NCBI GenBank assembly: GCA_011390935.1
Contig: JAABRL010000007.1
Coordinates: forward strand, 1-64,000
Direction: 5' to 3'
DNA: 64,000 bases
DNA from: Gemmatimonas sp.
Lineage (GTDB): Bacteria > Gemmatimonadota > Gemmatimonadetes > Gemmatimonadales > Gemmatimonadaceae
Part shown: piece by piece, positions 22,531-32,603 of the stretch
Position numbering within the stretch: the stretch's first letter is position 1
How the letters are laid out: the number at the start of each line of letters is the position of its first letter
Made by a program: the position numbers and the translations under genes
Notes under the pieces: generated by a model
The model's database searches: none
What the model saw: the letters and a program-made list of their open reading frames with translations, nothing else
What the model was told of the DNA's origin: nothing

Positions 22531-25500
22531 ATGGCCCGTCCGCGCACGATCATCTTCACGGCGGCCGGCCTGTTGCTCGGTGTCCTGCTGCTCGCACTGG
22601 GTGGCGTGGCGGGACTCACGCAAACCGATCGCGGGCGCGCCGTGTTGCGGCAGGCGTTGATGCCCGTGCTGCGCGCCGCGGTGCCGGGGCAGCTGCACGT
22701 CGGTACGATCGGGGGCAATCTCTTCACCACGCTCACCATCGATTCGCTCGAGCTGCGTGCGCCCGATGGCACCCCGTTCCTGCGGACGGGCCCCGTGCGC
22801 GTGGAGTACGATCCGCGGGATCTGCTCGCGCGACGCATCGTGGTGCGTCACGCGGAGGTGCAGCGCCCCGTGGTGCACTTCGTGGACTACGGCAACGACG
22901 ACTGGAACTACAAACGGGCGACGCGCGGAGATCCATCGGCACCTTCGTTGCCACGCACGGGGCGAGGCTTCGGCGACTTCGTTCGCGTGGACAGTCTCGA
23001 CGTCTACGAGGGCACGCTGTCGGTCGTGGAAGCGTGGCGACCCGCCGATTCGCTGCGCGGCGTTCGCCGTGACAGCGCGATTGCCTTCAACCTCGCACGG
23101 CGCGACCTCGAAATCGCGCGCGACACCAACCGCTTCGTGAAGACGCGTCGCTGGTCGCGTGCACGCCTTTCGCTTGGGCCGTCGCGCCTGGCGCACCCGG
23201 ACAGCGCCGGCATGCACCTGCTCGTCCGCCGATTCGATGGTGTGGAGAACGATCCGCCGTTCTGGTTTCGCGACGTCTCCGCGGACGTCCGCATTGTGAA
23301 GGACTCCCTCTGGGTCGACTCGGGGCGTCTGCATCTGCCGCGTTCCGGTGGCACGGTGTCCGGCAAGGTGGTGTGGGGCAGCGCACTGCCGATGCGCTGG
23401 GACCTGCGCATTCGCGGTGACTCGGTGGCGTTCAGCGACATTGCCTGGATCGATCCGACGCTACCGCACGTGGGCGGAGGCAGCACCGAGCTGCACATTC
23501 GCACCGATCCTCGAAACGTGCGGGTGGTGGAGTACATCATCACCGACATGGACGCCCGTGCGCTGTCGTCGCGATTGCGCGGCAACATGACGTTCGGTGT
23601 CGGCGACACGCTGTTGCGCATCACGGACGTGGGACTCGATCTTGCCCCACTGCACACCGATCTGCTGCGGTGGATGAATGCCGAGCCTTTTCCGTATGAC
23701 TGGCGCGGCGCGATTACCGGACGGGTGAACGCGCGCGGCGGTGCGGTGATGCGCTTTCAACTCGACGAGGCGCGCCTGCGCTACGCCGACGAGCACGTCC
23801 CTGGCGCTGTCACGATCGGTACCGTGCGCGGACTCCTCGACGTGTACGAACCGGCGTTCGCCGTCTTCAACGGCGCCGACGTGCAGCTCGAGCAGCTCGA
23901 TCTGCGCACGCCCCGCTTCGTGAATCCATTGTTCCCCGATCTGAAGGGCATCATCTCGGGCACCATGCAGCTCGATTCGGTGTGGACCGATGTGCGGTTT
24001 TCACGCGCACAGCTCGCGCACTCGGACGGCCCCGGTGACACAACCCGATTGACTGGCAGCGGACGCATCACGTTGCTCGACGAATCGACGGCCTTCGATG
24101 TCGACCTGAACGCTTCGCCGCTCTCCTTCACCACGATGTCACGATCGTACCCCGGGCTGCCGCTGCGCGGTTTTGCCGTGGGGCCGATTCGGGCCAAGGG
24201 AACGGTGGAGGATTTTTCCCTGACGACGGCACTCGCCGGGGCGGGTGGCGAGATCGCGTTCACCGGCACCATGGATGCCTTTGAACCGGACTTCCGCGTC
24301 ACCGGCTCGTTGCGCCTGACCGGTGCCGATGTGCGCACGTTGCTGGCCGATACATTGCTGCCGCCCACGGCGCTCGGCCTCACCGCCGAGATCGACGTGA
24401 CCGGTGAATCGCTTGCGACACTCGAGGGCAGTGTACGCGGTGCCCTCGCGGAACGCTCGTCGCGCGTGGGTGATGTGCTGGTGTACTCGGGCAGCGGCGC
24501 GCTGCGATTCGAAAATGAACGTGTGTATGTGGACTCCGCATCGCTCGAGAGCGCCGCATTTCGCGCGTCCGTGAGCGGTGCGTTCGGACTCACCGCCGCG
24601 GGTCGCGACACGATGCGCCTGCGCGTCGATGCCGACTCGCTCGGCGGCGTGCGTGATCTGGCGCGCTGGATGCGCCTCGCGCAGCTCGGTGAAAGCGATT
24701 CGGCCGCGCCGCTCCCCGTCGCTGGCGCTTTCGGTCTGCGCGCGACCCTCACCGGTTCACTGGATACGCTCGATGCGCTTGGCGTGCACGCCGAAGTCGA
24801 TGCGAGCGCAACCGGGATCGAGATCGGCACGTCATCGGCGTCGCGTGCGGTGCTCACGGCCACGCTCGACGATGTGGCACGCAAGGCGCGCGGTGATGGT
24901 CGCTTGACACTCGACTCGGTGCAGGTGGGTGGCGTGATGGCGGAGTCCGTGGTCGCCGACGCGGTCTTCGTGGACGGACTGCCGTCCCGTTTTGCGCTCG
25001 ACCTGCGCACCGCCGGCGAGGCCACGGTGCAGGCCGAGGGGGGCGCATTTCGCGTGGCCGATTCCACCGTGGTGCGCGTCGATCGCTTCGACCTGCGGAC
25101 GCCTGCATCGGCGCGCACGGCGAACGCGCGCGCGCTGGTGGCGCGAGAGACGCGCGGGTTTTCGCTGGCGTGGCCGGTGCACATTTCGCTCGGTGCTGAC
25201 GGCAGCGGGGCGATTGATTCCTTGCAGTGGGAGCACACGGACGGCGGCACGCTGGCCATGCGCGGACGACTCGCCAATGCGGGTGAGATCAGCGGACGAC
25301 TCGAGGCCGCGCGGGTGCCGCTCGCCGACTTCGGTGTGCTGGCCGACCCCGCGTCGGCGTGGGCCGGCACACTCAATGCGAACCTGCAGCTCGGCGGCGT
25401 GCGCGAGTCCCCCACATTGGTGGGTACTCTCGGCTTGCGCGATGCCCGCTTCGGTTCGGTGCAGTTCGGGCGGCTCGACATCGTCTCGAACTACGCCAAT

Positions 25501-27138
25501 CGCCGCCTCAATGCCGACCTCGCCCTCGTGATCGACGAGACGCCCGCCTTGTCCGCGTCCGCGTCGCTGCCGGTGGATCTGGCGCTCCGACGTGGTCGAC
25601 TCCGCCTGCTCGACGAACCGCTCACCGGCCGCATCACCTCCGAGGCGGTGGATCTCGCCTTGCTGGAATCGATCGTGCCCACGTTGCAGAACGGCGTCGG
25701 GCGGCTCGATACCGACATCCGACTCACCGGATCGTGGGATCGTCCGCGCCTCACCGGACAGCTCTCGGTGGATCGCGGGGCGGTCACCGTGTCCACGCTT
25801 GGCGTGCGGTTGCAGGATCTCGCCGCCGATGTGCGATTGAATGGCGACACCATTGCCATTCGTCGCCTCACGGTGCGAAGCGGCGAAACGCGCGGTGATA
25901 CGCTGTCGCTGTCGGGCGTGGTGGACATCGCGGACGTGCAGGACCCGGTGTTCAACCTGCGTCTGACGTCAAGCGGCTTCGTCGCCATGGATCGCGCACG
26001 CACGGCCACGATCGCGGTGTCCACCGTGCAACCGGTGACGCTGCGTGGCCCGCGTCGAAACGCCACGCTGCAGGGTGCCGCGCGCATTGACCGAGGCCGC
26101 CTGTTCCTCAACTCGCTGACTCAGCGCCGTGCGCTCGACGTGTCGGACAATCTCGACATCGTCGATACGACGAACGTGCGTATGGACGCCGTGCTGGCCA
26201 CGGCCCCGACCGCCATCGTGCAAGGGCTCACGCTCGACAACGTGCGCGTGGACATCGGTGAGGATGTGTGGCTGCGTTCTCCCGAAGCGAACATCAAGCT
26301 TGGTGGCGGGCTGCGCGTGACGCGGGCGCTCGATCCCGGCGATGGCCTCGCGCGCCTCGCCCTTTCCGATTCGCTCACCGTGCAGCGCGGCACCTATCAG
26401 CTCAACCTGGGCCTCGCGCGTCCCACGTTCGATGTGGAGCGTGGCACCATCCGCTTCTTCGGTGATCCGGAGCTCGATCCGGCGCTCGATATTGCGGCGC
26501 TGCACGTCGTGCGCCAGCAGCGCCCGAACTCCAATCGGCAGGATGTGCGCATTCGAGTGCAGATGGGTGGCACGCTCAATCAGCCCACGCTCACGCTCAG
26601 CAGCGCCGACAATCCGCCGCTCCCCGAGAGCGACATGCTGAGCTACCTCGTGACCGGCGAGCCCGCGTATGCCCTCTTCGGCACGCCATATGCCGATCAG
26701 GGGGCCACCCTCGCGCTGCGTTTGGCGGGCAGCTACCTGTCGAGCCGACTGGCCGGTGGTCGCTTCGATCTCGTGCAGGTGGAGCCCACCGCGCTCAATC
26801 CCGGCGAGGCCAGCAACCTGCGGCAGAGCGGACTCGGCATTCTGGCCGCGACGCGCATCGGCGTGGGCGGCCAGCTGGGCCAGCGCACGTTCCTGAGCGT
26901 CACGACCGGGCTGTGCGGGCTCGCGCCGCAGAGTGGGGGCACGGCCGACCCGCTCTCCCTCTTCGCCCAGGGGCTCGGCGTGAAGCTCGAGCGACAGTTC
27001 GATCGGCGCTTCTCTGCCTCGTTCGGTGTCGAACCGGGCAGTTCGGCGCAGACGTGCGGACGGCCCGGCGCGTCGCGCACCTTCCAGCAGACACCACCCC
27101 AGTTCGGCCTCGACTTCTTCCGACTCTGGGCCTGGTAG
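22531..27138 (+). CDS. TamB-like translocation/assembly protein (DUF490)
   Basis: This is a very large (1535-residue) protein with one N-terminal membrane anchor (TIIFTAAGLLLGVLLLALGG) and a long repetitive beta-rich body. Its C-terminal DUF490/TamB domain is recognisable around SDSLTVQRGTYQLNL, RGTIRFFGDPELDPALDI and ESDMLSYLVTGEP. TamB-type proteins bridge the periplasm and, with an Omp85 partner, aid outer membrane protein assembly or lipid transport. The ATG at 22531 follows the Omp85 stop by 1 bp, so the two form an operon. Its length is in the usual range for TamB-family proteins. Confidence 0.87.
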   Translation: MARPRTIIFTAAGLLLGVLLLALGGVAGLTQTDRGRAVLRQALMPVLRAAVPGQLHVGTIGGNLFTTLTIDSLELRAPDGTPFLRTGPVRVEYDPRDLLARRIVVRHAEVQRPVVHFVDYGNDDWNYKRATRGDPSAPSLPRTGRGFGDFVRVDSLDVYEGTLSVVEAWRPADSLRGVRRDSAIAFNLARRDLEIARDTNRFVKTRRWSRARLSLGPSRLAHPDSAGMHLLVRRFDGVENDPPFWFRDVSADVRIVKDSLWVDSGRLHLPRSGGTVSGKVVWGSALPMRWDLRIRGDSVAFSDIAWIDPTLPHVGGGSTELHIRTDPRNVRVVEYIITDMDARALSSRLRGNMTFGVGDTLLRITDVGLDLAPLHTDLLRWMNAEPFPYDWRGAITGRVNARGGAVMRFQLDEARLRYADEHVPGAVTIGTVRGLLDVYEPAFAVFNGADVQLEQLDLRTPRFVNPLFPDLKGIISGTMQLDSVWTDVRFSRAQLAHSDGPGDTTRLTGSGRITLLDESTAFDVDLNASPLSFTTMSRSYPGLPLRGFAVGPIRAKGTVEDFSLTTALAGAGGEIAFTGTMDAFEPDFRVTGSLRLTGADVRTLLADTLLPPTALGLTAEIDVTGESLATLEGSVRGALAERSSRVGDVLVYSGSGALRFENERVYVDSASLESAAFRASVSGAFGLTAAGRDTMRLRVDADSLGGVRDLARWMRLAQLGESDSAAPLPVAGAFGLRATLTGSLDTLDALGVHAEVDASATGIEIGTSSASRAVLTATLDDVARKARGDGRLTLDSVQVGGVMAESVVADAVFVDGLPSRFALDLRTAGEATVQAEGGAFRVADSTVVRVDRFDLRTPASARTANARALVARETRGFSLAWPVHISLGADGSGAIDSLQWEHTDGGTLAMRGRLANAGEISGRLEAARVPLADFGVLADPASAWAGTLNANLQLGGVRESPTLVGTLGLRDARFGSVQFGRLDIVSNYANRRLNADLALVIDETPALSASASLPVDLALRRGRLRLLDEPLTGRITSEAVDLALLESIVPTLQNGVGRLDTDIRLTGSWDRPRLTGQLSVDRGAVTVSTLGVRLQDLAADVRLNGDTIAIRRLTVRSGETRGDTLSLSGVVDIADVQDPVFNLRLTSSGFVAMDRARTATIAVSTVQPVTLRGPRRNATLQGAARIDRGRLFLNSLTQRRALDVSDNLDIVDTTNVRMDAVLATAPTAIVQGLTLDNVRVDIGEDVWLRSPEANIKLGGGLRVTRALDPGDGLARLALSDSLTVQRGTYQLNLGLARPTFDVERGTIRFFGDPELDPALDIAALHVVRQQRPNSNRQDVRIRVQMGGTLNQPTLTLSSADNPPLPESDMLSYLVTGEPAYALFGTPYADQGATLALRLAGSYLSSRLAGGRFDLVQVEPTALNPGEASNLRQSGLGILAATRIGVGGQLGQRTFLSVTTGLCGLAPQSGGTADPLSLFAQGLGVKLERQFDRRFSASFGVEPGSSAQTCGRPGASRTFQQTPPQFGLDFFRLWAW

Positions 27139-27215
27139 CACCGCGCGCGGGCTGATCATCGGCTCGAGGGCGAGCGTGTCGTTTCCGATGCGTCAGATCG
27201 ATCGTCAAACAGGAC

Positions 27216-29585
27216 ATGCCAGAGACGATCTTTCCGGTGCGCACGGCGCAGCAGTCGGCGCCGGCCCTGTCCTTTGCTGACGCGCTGACCGCCGTCGACC
27301 GCGCCGTGTCCACCGCGGCGCGGCTGCGTGTTGTGGCTGACACGCTCGAAGAGTGGGGGTTCGGTCGTGTCATGCTCGTGCTGCGCGACGCGGCGCTTGG
27401 CCCACGGCAGGTGGCGCTCGCGGGCAACCGTGACCCCGCGCACGCCCCGGATGCCATGCAGGCGCTCCCGGGTGTGGTATGGCGCCAGCGACTGCCGCTC
27501 CTGCAACCGTTCGCGCGCGACGGCATGTTCCTGCTGCCCGGCAGCGATACGTGGGTCGCCCGAGAGTTCTGGGCCACGGAGCCTGTTGCTGCGCACGATG
27601 CAGACGCCTGGGGGCCACTCGATCTGATCGTGGGGCTGCTCATCGGCACCAGCGGTGATCTGCTGGGCACCGTGCTCCTCGCCGCTGTTGACGACGTCAA
27701 GCGTCCCGATCGCGATCGTTGGTCTGAAGTGTTCGGCCTGCTGCGTCACCTTGGCCATCGCCTGTCGCACGACGCACTGCAATTGCTCGCCGCGCGCCGT
27801 GCCGATCGACTGCAGCGGCTGCAGGAAGCGGGCGCGTCGCTCGCCCGCTCGCTCGATGAGCGCGAGATCGTGCGTGAGCTGGCGCGACAGGTGGTGCGGG
27901 CGACCGAGGCCGATGGGGCGGTGGTCGCGGCGCCCGATCTCGCGGCGGGGACCTGTCGCACCCTTGTGCGGTTCGTTGGGGCCACGGAACGTGCGGTGGG
28001 ACGAGAGCAGCCGTTGGGTGATGGTGTGCTCGCCGAGGTCGCGCGAACCGGACGCCCGATGCGATCGATGGATGCGCCGCGTCGATCCGATGTTGCCGCG
28101 GCCGAGCCGTGGTCGCCTCTCGCGGCGCTCGATGTCATGGGTGAGCTGATCGGCGAACTGGGTCCGCCGGGATCGGTGGTGGCGGTGCCGATCATGGTGG
28201 GCATTCGCCTGCTGGGTGTACTGGCCGTGCATGCGAACGAGTCGGGTCGATTCACTGCCGAGGATGAAGAGGTGGTGGCCACGATGGCGTCGCAGGCCGC
28301 GACCGCGCTGGCGAATGCGCAGCGCTACGCCGAGAGCGAGCGCGAGCGTCGGCAAACGGAAGCGTTGGCCGATGTCGCCCGCGCTGTGGGCGAATCGCTG
28401 CGCCCCGGTGATGTCCTGCACCTCATTCTTCGACATGCCCGTGCACTGTTGAATGCACAGGGCGCCTGCATCGCGCTCCGACAGGACAACTGGTTGCACA
28501 TCGTGGCCGGCAGTGGTGTGGCCGAGCTGCTTGCGGGTGTGCACGTGCCGGTCGAAGGTTCGCTCATGGGCCAGGTGTCTCGCGAAGGTGGACAGGTTGT
28601 CTCGAATGACATCGTGCATGAGGACGGTGCGTACAAGCCGCTGCAGCGTATCGCGCCGATTCGCAGCACGGTGATCGCACCGCTCGCCACGGGGCGTGGC
28701 ATCATTGGTGTGATCGCCGTCGTCAATCGTGACGAGCCGTTCACCGCCACGGATGCACGCATTCTGCAGCGCCTGGGCGACCAGGTGTCGGTGGCCATCG
28801 TGAACGCGCGCCTGTTCGAGGAAGTCGAACGCGCCACGCGCGAATGGAAAATGGCGTTCGATGCCGTGGCGTCGGGGCTGGCCGTGCTGGATGATGCGCG
28901 TCGCATTGTGCGGTGCAACTCGCGGCTTGTCGATCTGTGCGGGTACACGTCGATCGGTGACCTGTTGGGGCAACCATTCCCGCAGGTGCTGTGGCGCGAT
29001 GCGGCCGCGGCGATGGCCACGGAGCTGATCGCGCGCGCGATCAACGACGGTGGCGCCGCGCGCGCCGAAATCGAGGATGTGACGCGTGGGCAGGTGTATG
29101 CGTGCATCGCGTCACCGCACCCCGATGGCGGCAGCATGATCACCATCGACGACATCACCGACGTGCGGCTTGGCGCCTTGGCGCTGCGTCGGGCCGAGGC
29201 GCGCTTCACCCGGTTGGTGGAGGAGGCAACGGATTCCATTTTCACGGTAGACCTCGCGGGCCGCTTCACATCGGTGAATCGCTCCCTCGAAGAAGCCGGT
29301 GGAGTGAGTCGCGAGCGGCTGCTCGGCACGTTGGCGATCATGATGCTCGATCCGCGCGATCGCGCGCTGGCGGACGATGCGCTGCGACGTACCCTCGAGG
29401 GTGAACGCCTGCAGCTTGAAGTGCGCTACACAGCTCCCGATGGTTCCACCAAAGTCGGCTCGCTGGTCAGTGCACCGATTCTCGAGGACGGGGTGATCGT
29501 GGGCGCCTTCGGTCTGCTGCGCTATGTGCGCGATGAGACCGAGCTCCCGTTGGCTGCGGCTGTTCCGGTGACACTGGCCCCCTGA
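27216..29585 (+). CDS. Multi-GAF/PAS sensor protein without output domain
   Basis: This 789-residue cytoplasmic protein consists only of sensor modules: a weak N-terminal GAF-like region (about 15-175), two clear GAF domains (about 205-370 and 380-540; VVAVPIMVGIRLLGVLAVH and STVIAPLATGRGIIGVIAVVN), and two PAS domains (about 545-655 and 665-780; IVRCNSRLVDLCGY and DSIFTVDLAGRFTSVNRSLEEAGG). Linkers look like coiled coils. No histidine kinase, GGDEF, sigma-54 or DNA-binding domain follows. It may act as a sensory scaffold or donate signals to a separate kinase. The ATG start at 27216 lies 77 bp after tamB. Ligands are unknown. Confidence 0.82.
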   Translation: MPETIFPVRTAQQSAPALSFADALTAVDRAVSTAARLRVVADTLEEWGFGRVMLVLRDAALGPRQVALAGNRDPAHAPDAMQALPGVVWRQRLPLLQPFARDGMFLLPGSDTWVAREFWATEPVAAHDADAWGPLDLIVGLLIGTSGDLLGTVLLAAVDDVKRPDRDRWSEVFGLLRHLGHRLSHDALQLLAARRADRLQRLQEAGASLARSLDEREIVRELARQVVRATEADGAVVAAPDLAAGTCRTLVRFVGATERAVGREQPLGDGVLAEVARTGRPMRSMDAPRRSDVAAAEPWSPLAALDVMGELIGELGPPGSVVAVPIMVGIRLLGVLAVHANESGRFTAEDEEVVATMASQAATALANAQRYAESERERRQTEALADVARAVGESLRPGDVLHLILRHARALLNAQGACIALRQDNWLHIVAGSGVAELLAGVHVPVEGSLMGQVSREGGQVVSNDIVHEDGAYKPLQRIAPIRSTVIAPLATGRGIIGVIAVVNRDEPFTATDARILQRLGDQVSVAIVNARLFEEVERATREWKMAFDAVASGLAVLDDARRIVRCNSRLVDLCGYTSIGDLLGQPFPQVLWRDAAAAMATELIARAINDGGAARAEIEDVTRGQVYACIASPHPDGGSMITIDDITDVRLGALALRRAEARFTRLVEEATDSIFTVDLAGRFTSVNRSLEEAGGVSRERLLGTLAIMMLDPRDRALADDALRRTLEGERLQLEVRYTAPDGSTKVGSLVSAPILEDGVIVGAFGLLRYVRDETELPLAAAVPVTLAP

Positions 29586-29654
29586 ACGGTCGCCGTGTGA
29601 TTGTTCGGAGCGTCGTTCGCTCGCGTTTCATCACCTGCCGCCGGAGTGCGCCCG

Positions 29655-30431
29655 TTGTCCGATTCGTTGGAGACCCCTGGCACGCCGCCTCGTGCGCCGT
29701 CCGCGCGGGTGCGTACAGCGCTCGCCCCGCTGTTCGGAGAGCCGCGCATCTCATCGGCTCCCACGTCGCAGCTGGTGGCTGGTCAACTCGTGCTATCGCT
29801 TGAGCAGCGCGACGCGTGGCATCACGTGCTCGGCGAAGATGGCTACGACGGGTGGATGCACGAAGGGTATCTCGAACCCGCACTCGGCGACGAGACCAGC
29901 TGGCCGATGACCACGGGCGCGAAGGTGCACGAGGCCGATGGGCGCGTGCGCGAGCTGCCGTTCGGCGCGCGGATCTCGCCAGACGCCAGCGTGCTGCGCG
30001 GTGACGTATTCGACGCCGCGACGCGTACCGAACGCTTCCCCGCAGCGCGCACCGCCATCTGCCAGAGCGCCGAAGCGAGCTTTGCCGGTGCCCCCTACGT
30101 CTGGGGCGCGGTGACACCGTGGGGGTGCGACTGCTCCGGCTTCGTACAGTCGATCTATCGATGGCACGGCGTGCCGCTGCCGCGTGATGCGTGGCAGCAG
30201 GCGCTGGCGGGCGAGGCGGTCGCCACTGGTGCGGTCCAACCCGCCGATCTGCTCTTCTTCTCCGACCGGGACGACGGCCGCATCACGCATGTGGCGATCG
30301 TGCTGCCGGACCACCGACTCGTGCACAGCGCCCTGGCGCGCGGCGGGGTGCACGTGGAGTCACTCCATGCCGACGACCCCTACGTGCAACGGCTGCACCA
30401 GCAGTGCGTGACCGCGCGTCGAGTCGTGTAG
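29655..30431 (+). CDS. NlpC/P60 family peptidase with SH3-like N-terminus
   Basis: This protein of about 258 residues has an SH3-like N-terminal region (residues 25-110, including EQRDAWHHVLGEDGYDGWMHEGYL). An NlpC/P60 catalytic domain follows with the Cys in WGCDCSGFVQS, the His in ITHVAIVL and a third polar residue in HSA. Such enzymes cleave gamma-D-glutamyl-diaminopimelate bonds in peptidoglycan or related peptides. No signal peptide is visible, so it may act on cytoplasmic recycled peptides or be exported otherwise. I favour the TTG at 29655 because GGAG lies 8 bp upstream; a TTG at 29601 is the alternative. It converges on the next gene with a 14-bp gap. Confidence 0.8.
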   Translation: MSDSLETPGTPPRAPSARVRTALAPLFGEPRISSAPTSQLVAGQLVLSLEQRDAWHHVLGEDGYDGWMHEGYLEPALGDETSWPMTTGAKVHEADGRVRELPFGARISPDASVLRGDVFDAATRTERFPAARTAICQSAEASFAGAPYVWGAVTPWGCDCSGFVQSIYRWHGVPLPRDAWQQALAGEAVATGAVQPADLLFFSDRDDGRITHVAIVLPDHRLVHSALARGGVHVESLHADDPYVQRLHQQCVTARRVV

Positions 30432-30445
30432 GGCGCGGACGCCTG

Positions 30446-30871
30446 CTACGAGACCATCCCGCCAATCGGACGCGCCTGCGGCACCGCGCCGTGCACGTGC
30501 AGCAGCACCTCGGTGTGCGCCTCGCCGTCCAGCTCCACGAGCATGCGATAGTCGCCCGGTCCATCGAGCGGCAGGTCGACGGCGGCGATCACCGGCATGT
30601 CGAGTTCACCCGTGTGCCCCGGCGGTGCGCCGACCGAGAGCTCCGCACTGGACGACCACAGCTCCATGGCGCCAGCGTTGAGCCAGCGAAGCCCCATGGT
30701 GTGTACACCGGCGTCGGCGGGTGTCCCCTTGAGGCGGACGACCAACGTGGCGCGCGGATGGACGGACGGGAAGGCGGCCACGTGGACCGCATCGAACACG
30801 CCGAGCACGTTGAGCTTGCCTTCCTGCGAGAGGTTGGCGGCGTCGGCGAAGAGAGCGAAGGAAACATGCAT
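30446..30871 (-). CDS. Conserved hypothetical protein, probably DUF6941 family
   Basis: This 141-residue beta-rich soluble protein opens with FALFADAANLSQEGKLNVLGVFDAV. This matches what I recall of the DUF6941 family, a small protein of unknown function common in soil bacteria. It has no signal peptide or catalytic motif. The ATG is at 30871. It is flanked by divergent and convergent plus-strand genes and so is monocistronic. Confidence 0.65.
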   Translation of the reverse strand: MHVSFALFADAANLSQEGKLNVLGVFDAVHVAAFPSVHPRATLVVRLKGTPADAGVHTMGLRWLNAGAMELWSSSAELSVGAPPGHTGELDMPVIAAVDLPLDGPGDYRMLVELDGEAHTEVLLHVHGAVPQARPIGGMVS

Positions 30872-30915
30872 CGCGGCAAGCTACACGCCCGCCCGCCGGA
30901 CGCCTAGTTTTCGGG

Positions 30916-31917
30916 ATGTCCGTCACTGCCACCGCGACCGCCGCCGAGCCGACCGAACCGTCCGTCGCTCCGGCGCCCGCTGGTGCGCGGCATGGGTTTA
31001 CGGCCACCGATGCCGGATTGCTGCTCATGGCCGCGATCTGGGGCATCAACTTCACCGTCGTGAAGGCCGGCATCTCCGTCATGCCGGCCGCGGCGTTCAA
31101 CGGCCTGCGGGTCGCGCTCGCGGCGGTGGTGCTGGCCGTCGTGGCGTTCGCGGTCGCCGGCGTGCGCAAGTTCCCGTCCCGTCGCGACGCGCTGGCCCTG
31201 CTGGCGATGGGGGTGATGGGCAACGGCGTGTACCAGCTGCTCTTCATCGCGGGACTGTCTCGTACGCGCGCCGGCATTGCCGCCCTCGTCATTGCGGCCG
31301 GCCCGGCGTGGATCGCGATCTTCTCGCGCCTGTTCGGACGCGAGCGTCTCGCCGGTCGTGGCTGGGCGGGGATCGGCCTGCAGATGCTCGGCATGTTGTG
31401 CGTGGTGGCCAGTGCCGGCCTGCTCGACGCCGAGATCAGTGCGTTCACCGGCGCGGCGTTCATCATGGTCGGCAGCATTGTCTGGGCGCTGTTCACGGTG
31501 CTGCTGCAGCCGTACACCGCACGTGTGCATCCGCTGCATCTCGCATCGCTCACGCTTTCCAGCGGTGCGTTGCTGCTCTTTGTCGTGGGTTTGCCGAGCA
31601 TCATGCAGCTCGATTTTGCCGCGGTCCCGTTTTCCGCGTGGATGGCGGTGTTGTACGCGGGCGTGGGCGCGCTCGTCATCGCCTACCTGCTCTTCTACCG
31701 CGGCGTTCGCGTGCTCGGTCCCACACGCACTGCCATGTACGGCAACCTGCAGCCGCTGATTGCGCTGATGGTGGCGTGGGTGGCGCTCAAGGAACAGCCC
31801 ACCATCTGGCAGGGCGTGGGTGGCGTGCTCGTGATGACAGGACTGCTCGTGTCGCGCACCGCACGTATGCAGCCGGCCGGTCCTGCGCCGCATGGTCCCT
31901 CCTCTCCTTCGCGATGA
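30916..31917 (+). CDS. EamA/DMT family transporter
   Basis: This 333-residue protein of the drug/metabolite transporter superfamily has ten predicted helices in two EamA repeats. The first starts at LLMAAIWGINFTVVKAGI. The second ends with LGPTRTAMYGNLQPLIALMVAWVALKEQPTIWQGVGGVLV, a typical EamA ending. It probably exports amino acids or other metabolites. The ATG is at 30916. Its stop overlaps the HAD gene start (ATGA), so the two are coupled. Confidence 0.87.
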   Translation: MSVTATATAAEPTEPSVAPAPAGARHGFTATDAGLLLMAAIWGINFTVVKAGISVMPAAAFNGLRVALAAVVLAVVAFAVAGVRKFPSRRDALALLAMGVMGNGVYQLLFIAGLSRTRAGIAALVIAAGPAWIAIFSRLFGRERLAGRGWAGIGLQMLGMLCVVASAGLLDAEISAFTGAAFIMVGSIVWALFTVLLQPYTARVHPLHLASLTLSSGALLLFVVGLPSIMQLDFAAVPFSAWMAVLYAGVGALVIAYLLFYRGVRVLGPTRTAMYGNLQPLIALMVAWVALKEQPTIWQGVGGVLVMTGLLVSRTARMQPAGPAPHGPSSPSR

Positions 31918-32603
31918 AGCTCATTCTGTTCGATATCGATGGCACCATTCTCTGGACGGACGGCGCTGGCCGAAAGTCCATGGAAGCAGCGCTCATGACC
32001 GTGTACGGAGTGTCCGGTGATCCGGCCTACCGCTACGATGGCAAGACCGACCGACAGATCGTGCGCGAACAGTTGCGCGCACGTGGTCTCACGGATCTCG
32101 AGATCGACGCACAGTTGCCTGCGCTGCTCGACACGTATCTCGAGAATCTCGCCCACGTGCTCGCCAGTGATCCCGCGGCGGCGCGTCTTTGCACAGGCAT
32201 CGAAGTGCTGCTCGACGCCGTCGAGGCGCGCGACGATACCGTGCTCGGACTGCTCACCGGCAACGTGGCGCTCGGCGCCGCGCGCAAGCTCGGCGCGGTG
32301 GGCATCGACTTCACGCGCTTTCGCGTGGGCGCGTTCGGGTCCGATCATGAGCAACGCCCCGAGCTGCCGCGTGTTGCGCAGCAGCGCGCGCGCGAGGCGC
32401 TCGGCATGGAGCTGCCGGGCGATCGCATCGTGATCATCGGCGACACGCCGGCCGACATTCAGTGCGGCCGCCCGATCGGTGCACGCGCGATCGGCGTGGC
32501 CACCGGTCGCTACAACGTCACCGATCTTGCCGCACACGCACCACACGCCGTGTTCGCTGACCTGGGAGACACCGAGCGAGTGCTCGAGGCGATTCTCGCG
32601 TGA
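31914..32603 (+). CDS. HAD-superfamily phosphatase (phosphoglycolate-phosphatase-like)
   Basis: This 229-residue enzyme has all HAD motifs: the nucleophile in LFDIDGTIL, the motif II Thr in LLTGN, a Lys in the helical region and the acidic motif IV GDTPADI. The cap is helical (subfamily I). It probably hydrolyses a small phosphate ester such as phosphoglycolate or beta-phosphoglucose-type substrates. Unlike the HAD-like protein at 11016-11600, its active site is intact. The ATG at 31914 overlaps the EamA stop, and the next gene starts at GTGA on its own stop. Confidence 0.85.
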   Translation: MKLILFDIDGTILWTDGAGRKSMEAALMTVYGVSGDPAYRYDGKTDRQIVREQLRARGLTDLEIDAQLPALLDTYLENLAHVLASDPAAARLCTGIEVLLDAVEARDDTVLGLLTGNVALGAARKLGAVGIDFTRFRVGAFGSDHEQRPELPRVAQQRAREALGMELPGDRIVIIGDTPADIQCGRPIGARAIGVATGRYNVTDLAAHAPHAVFADLGDTERVLEAILA

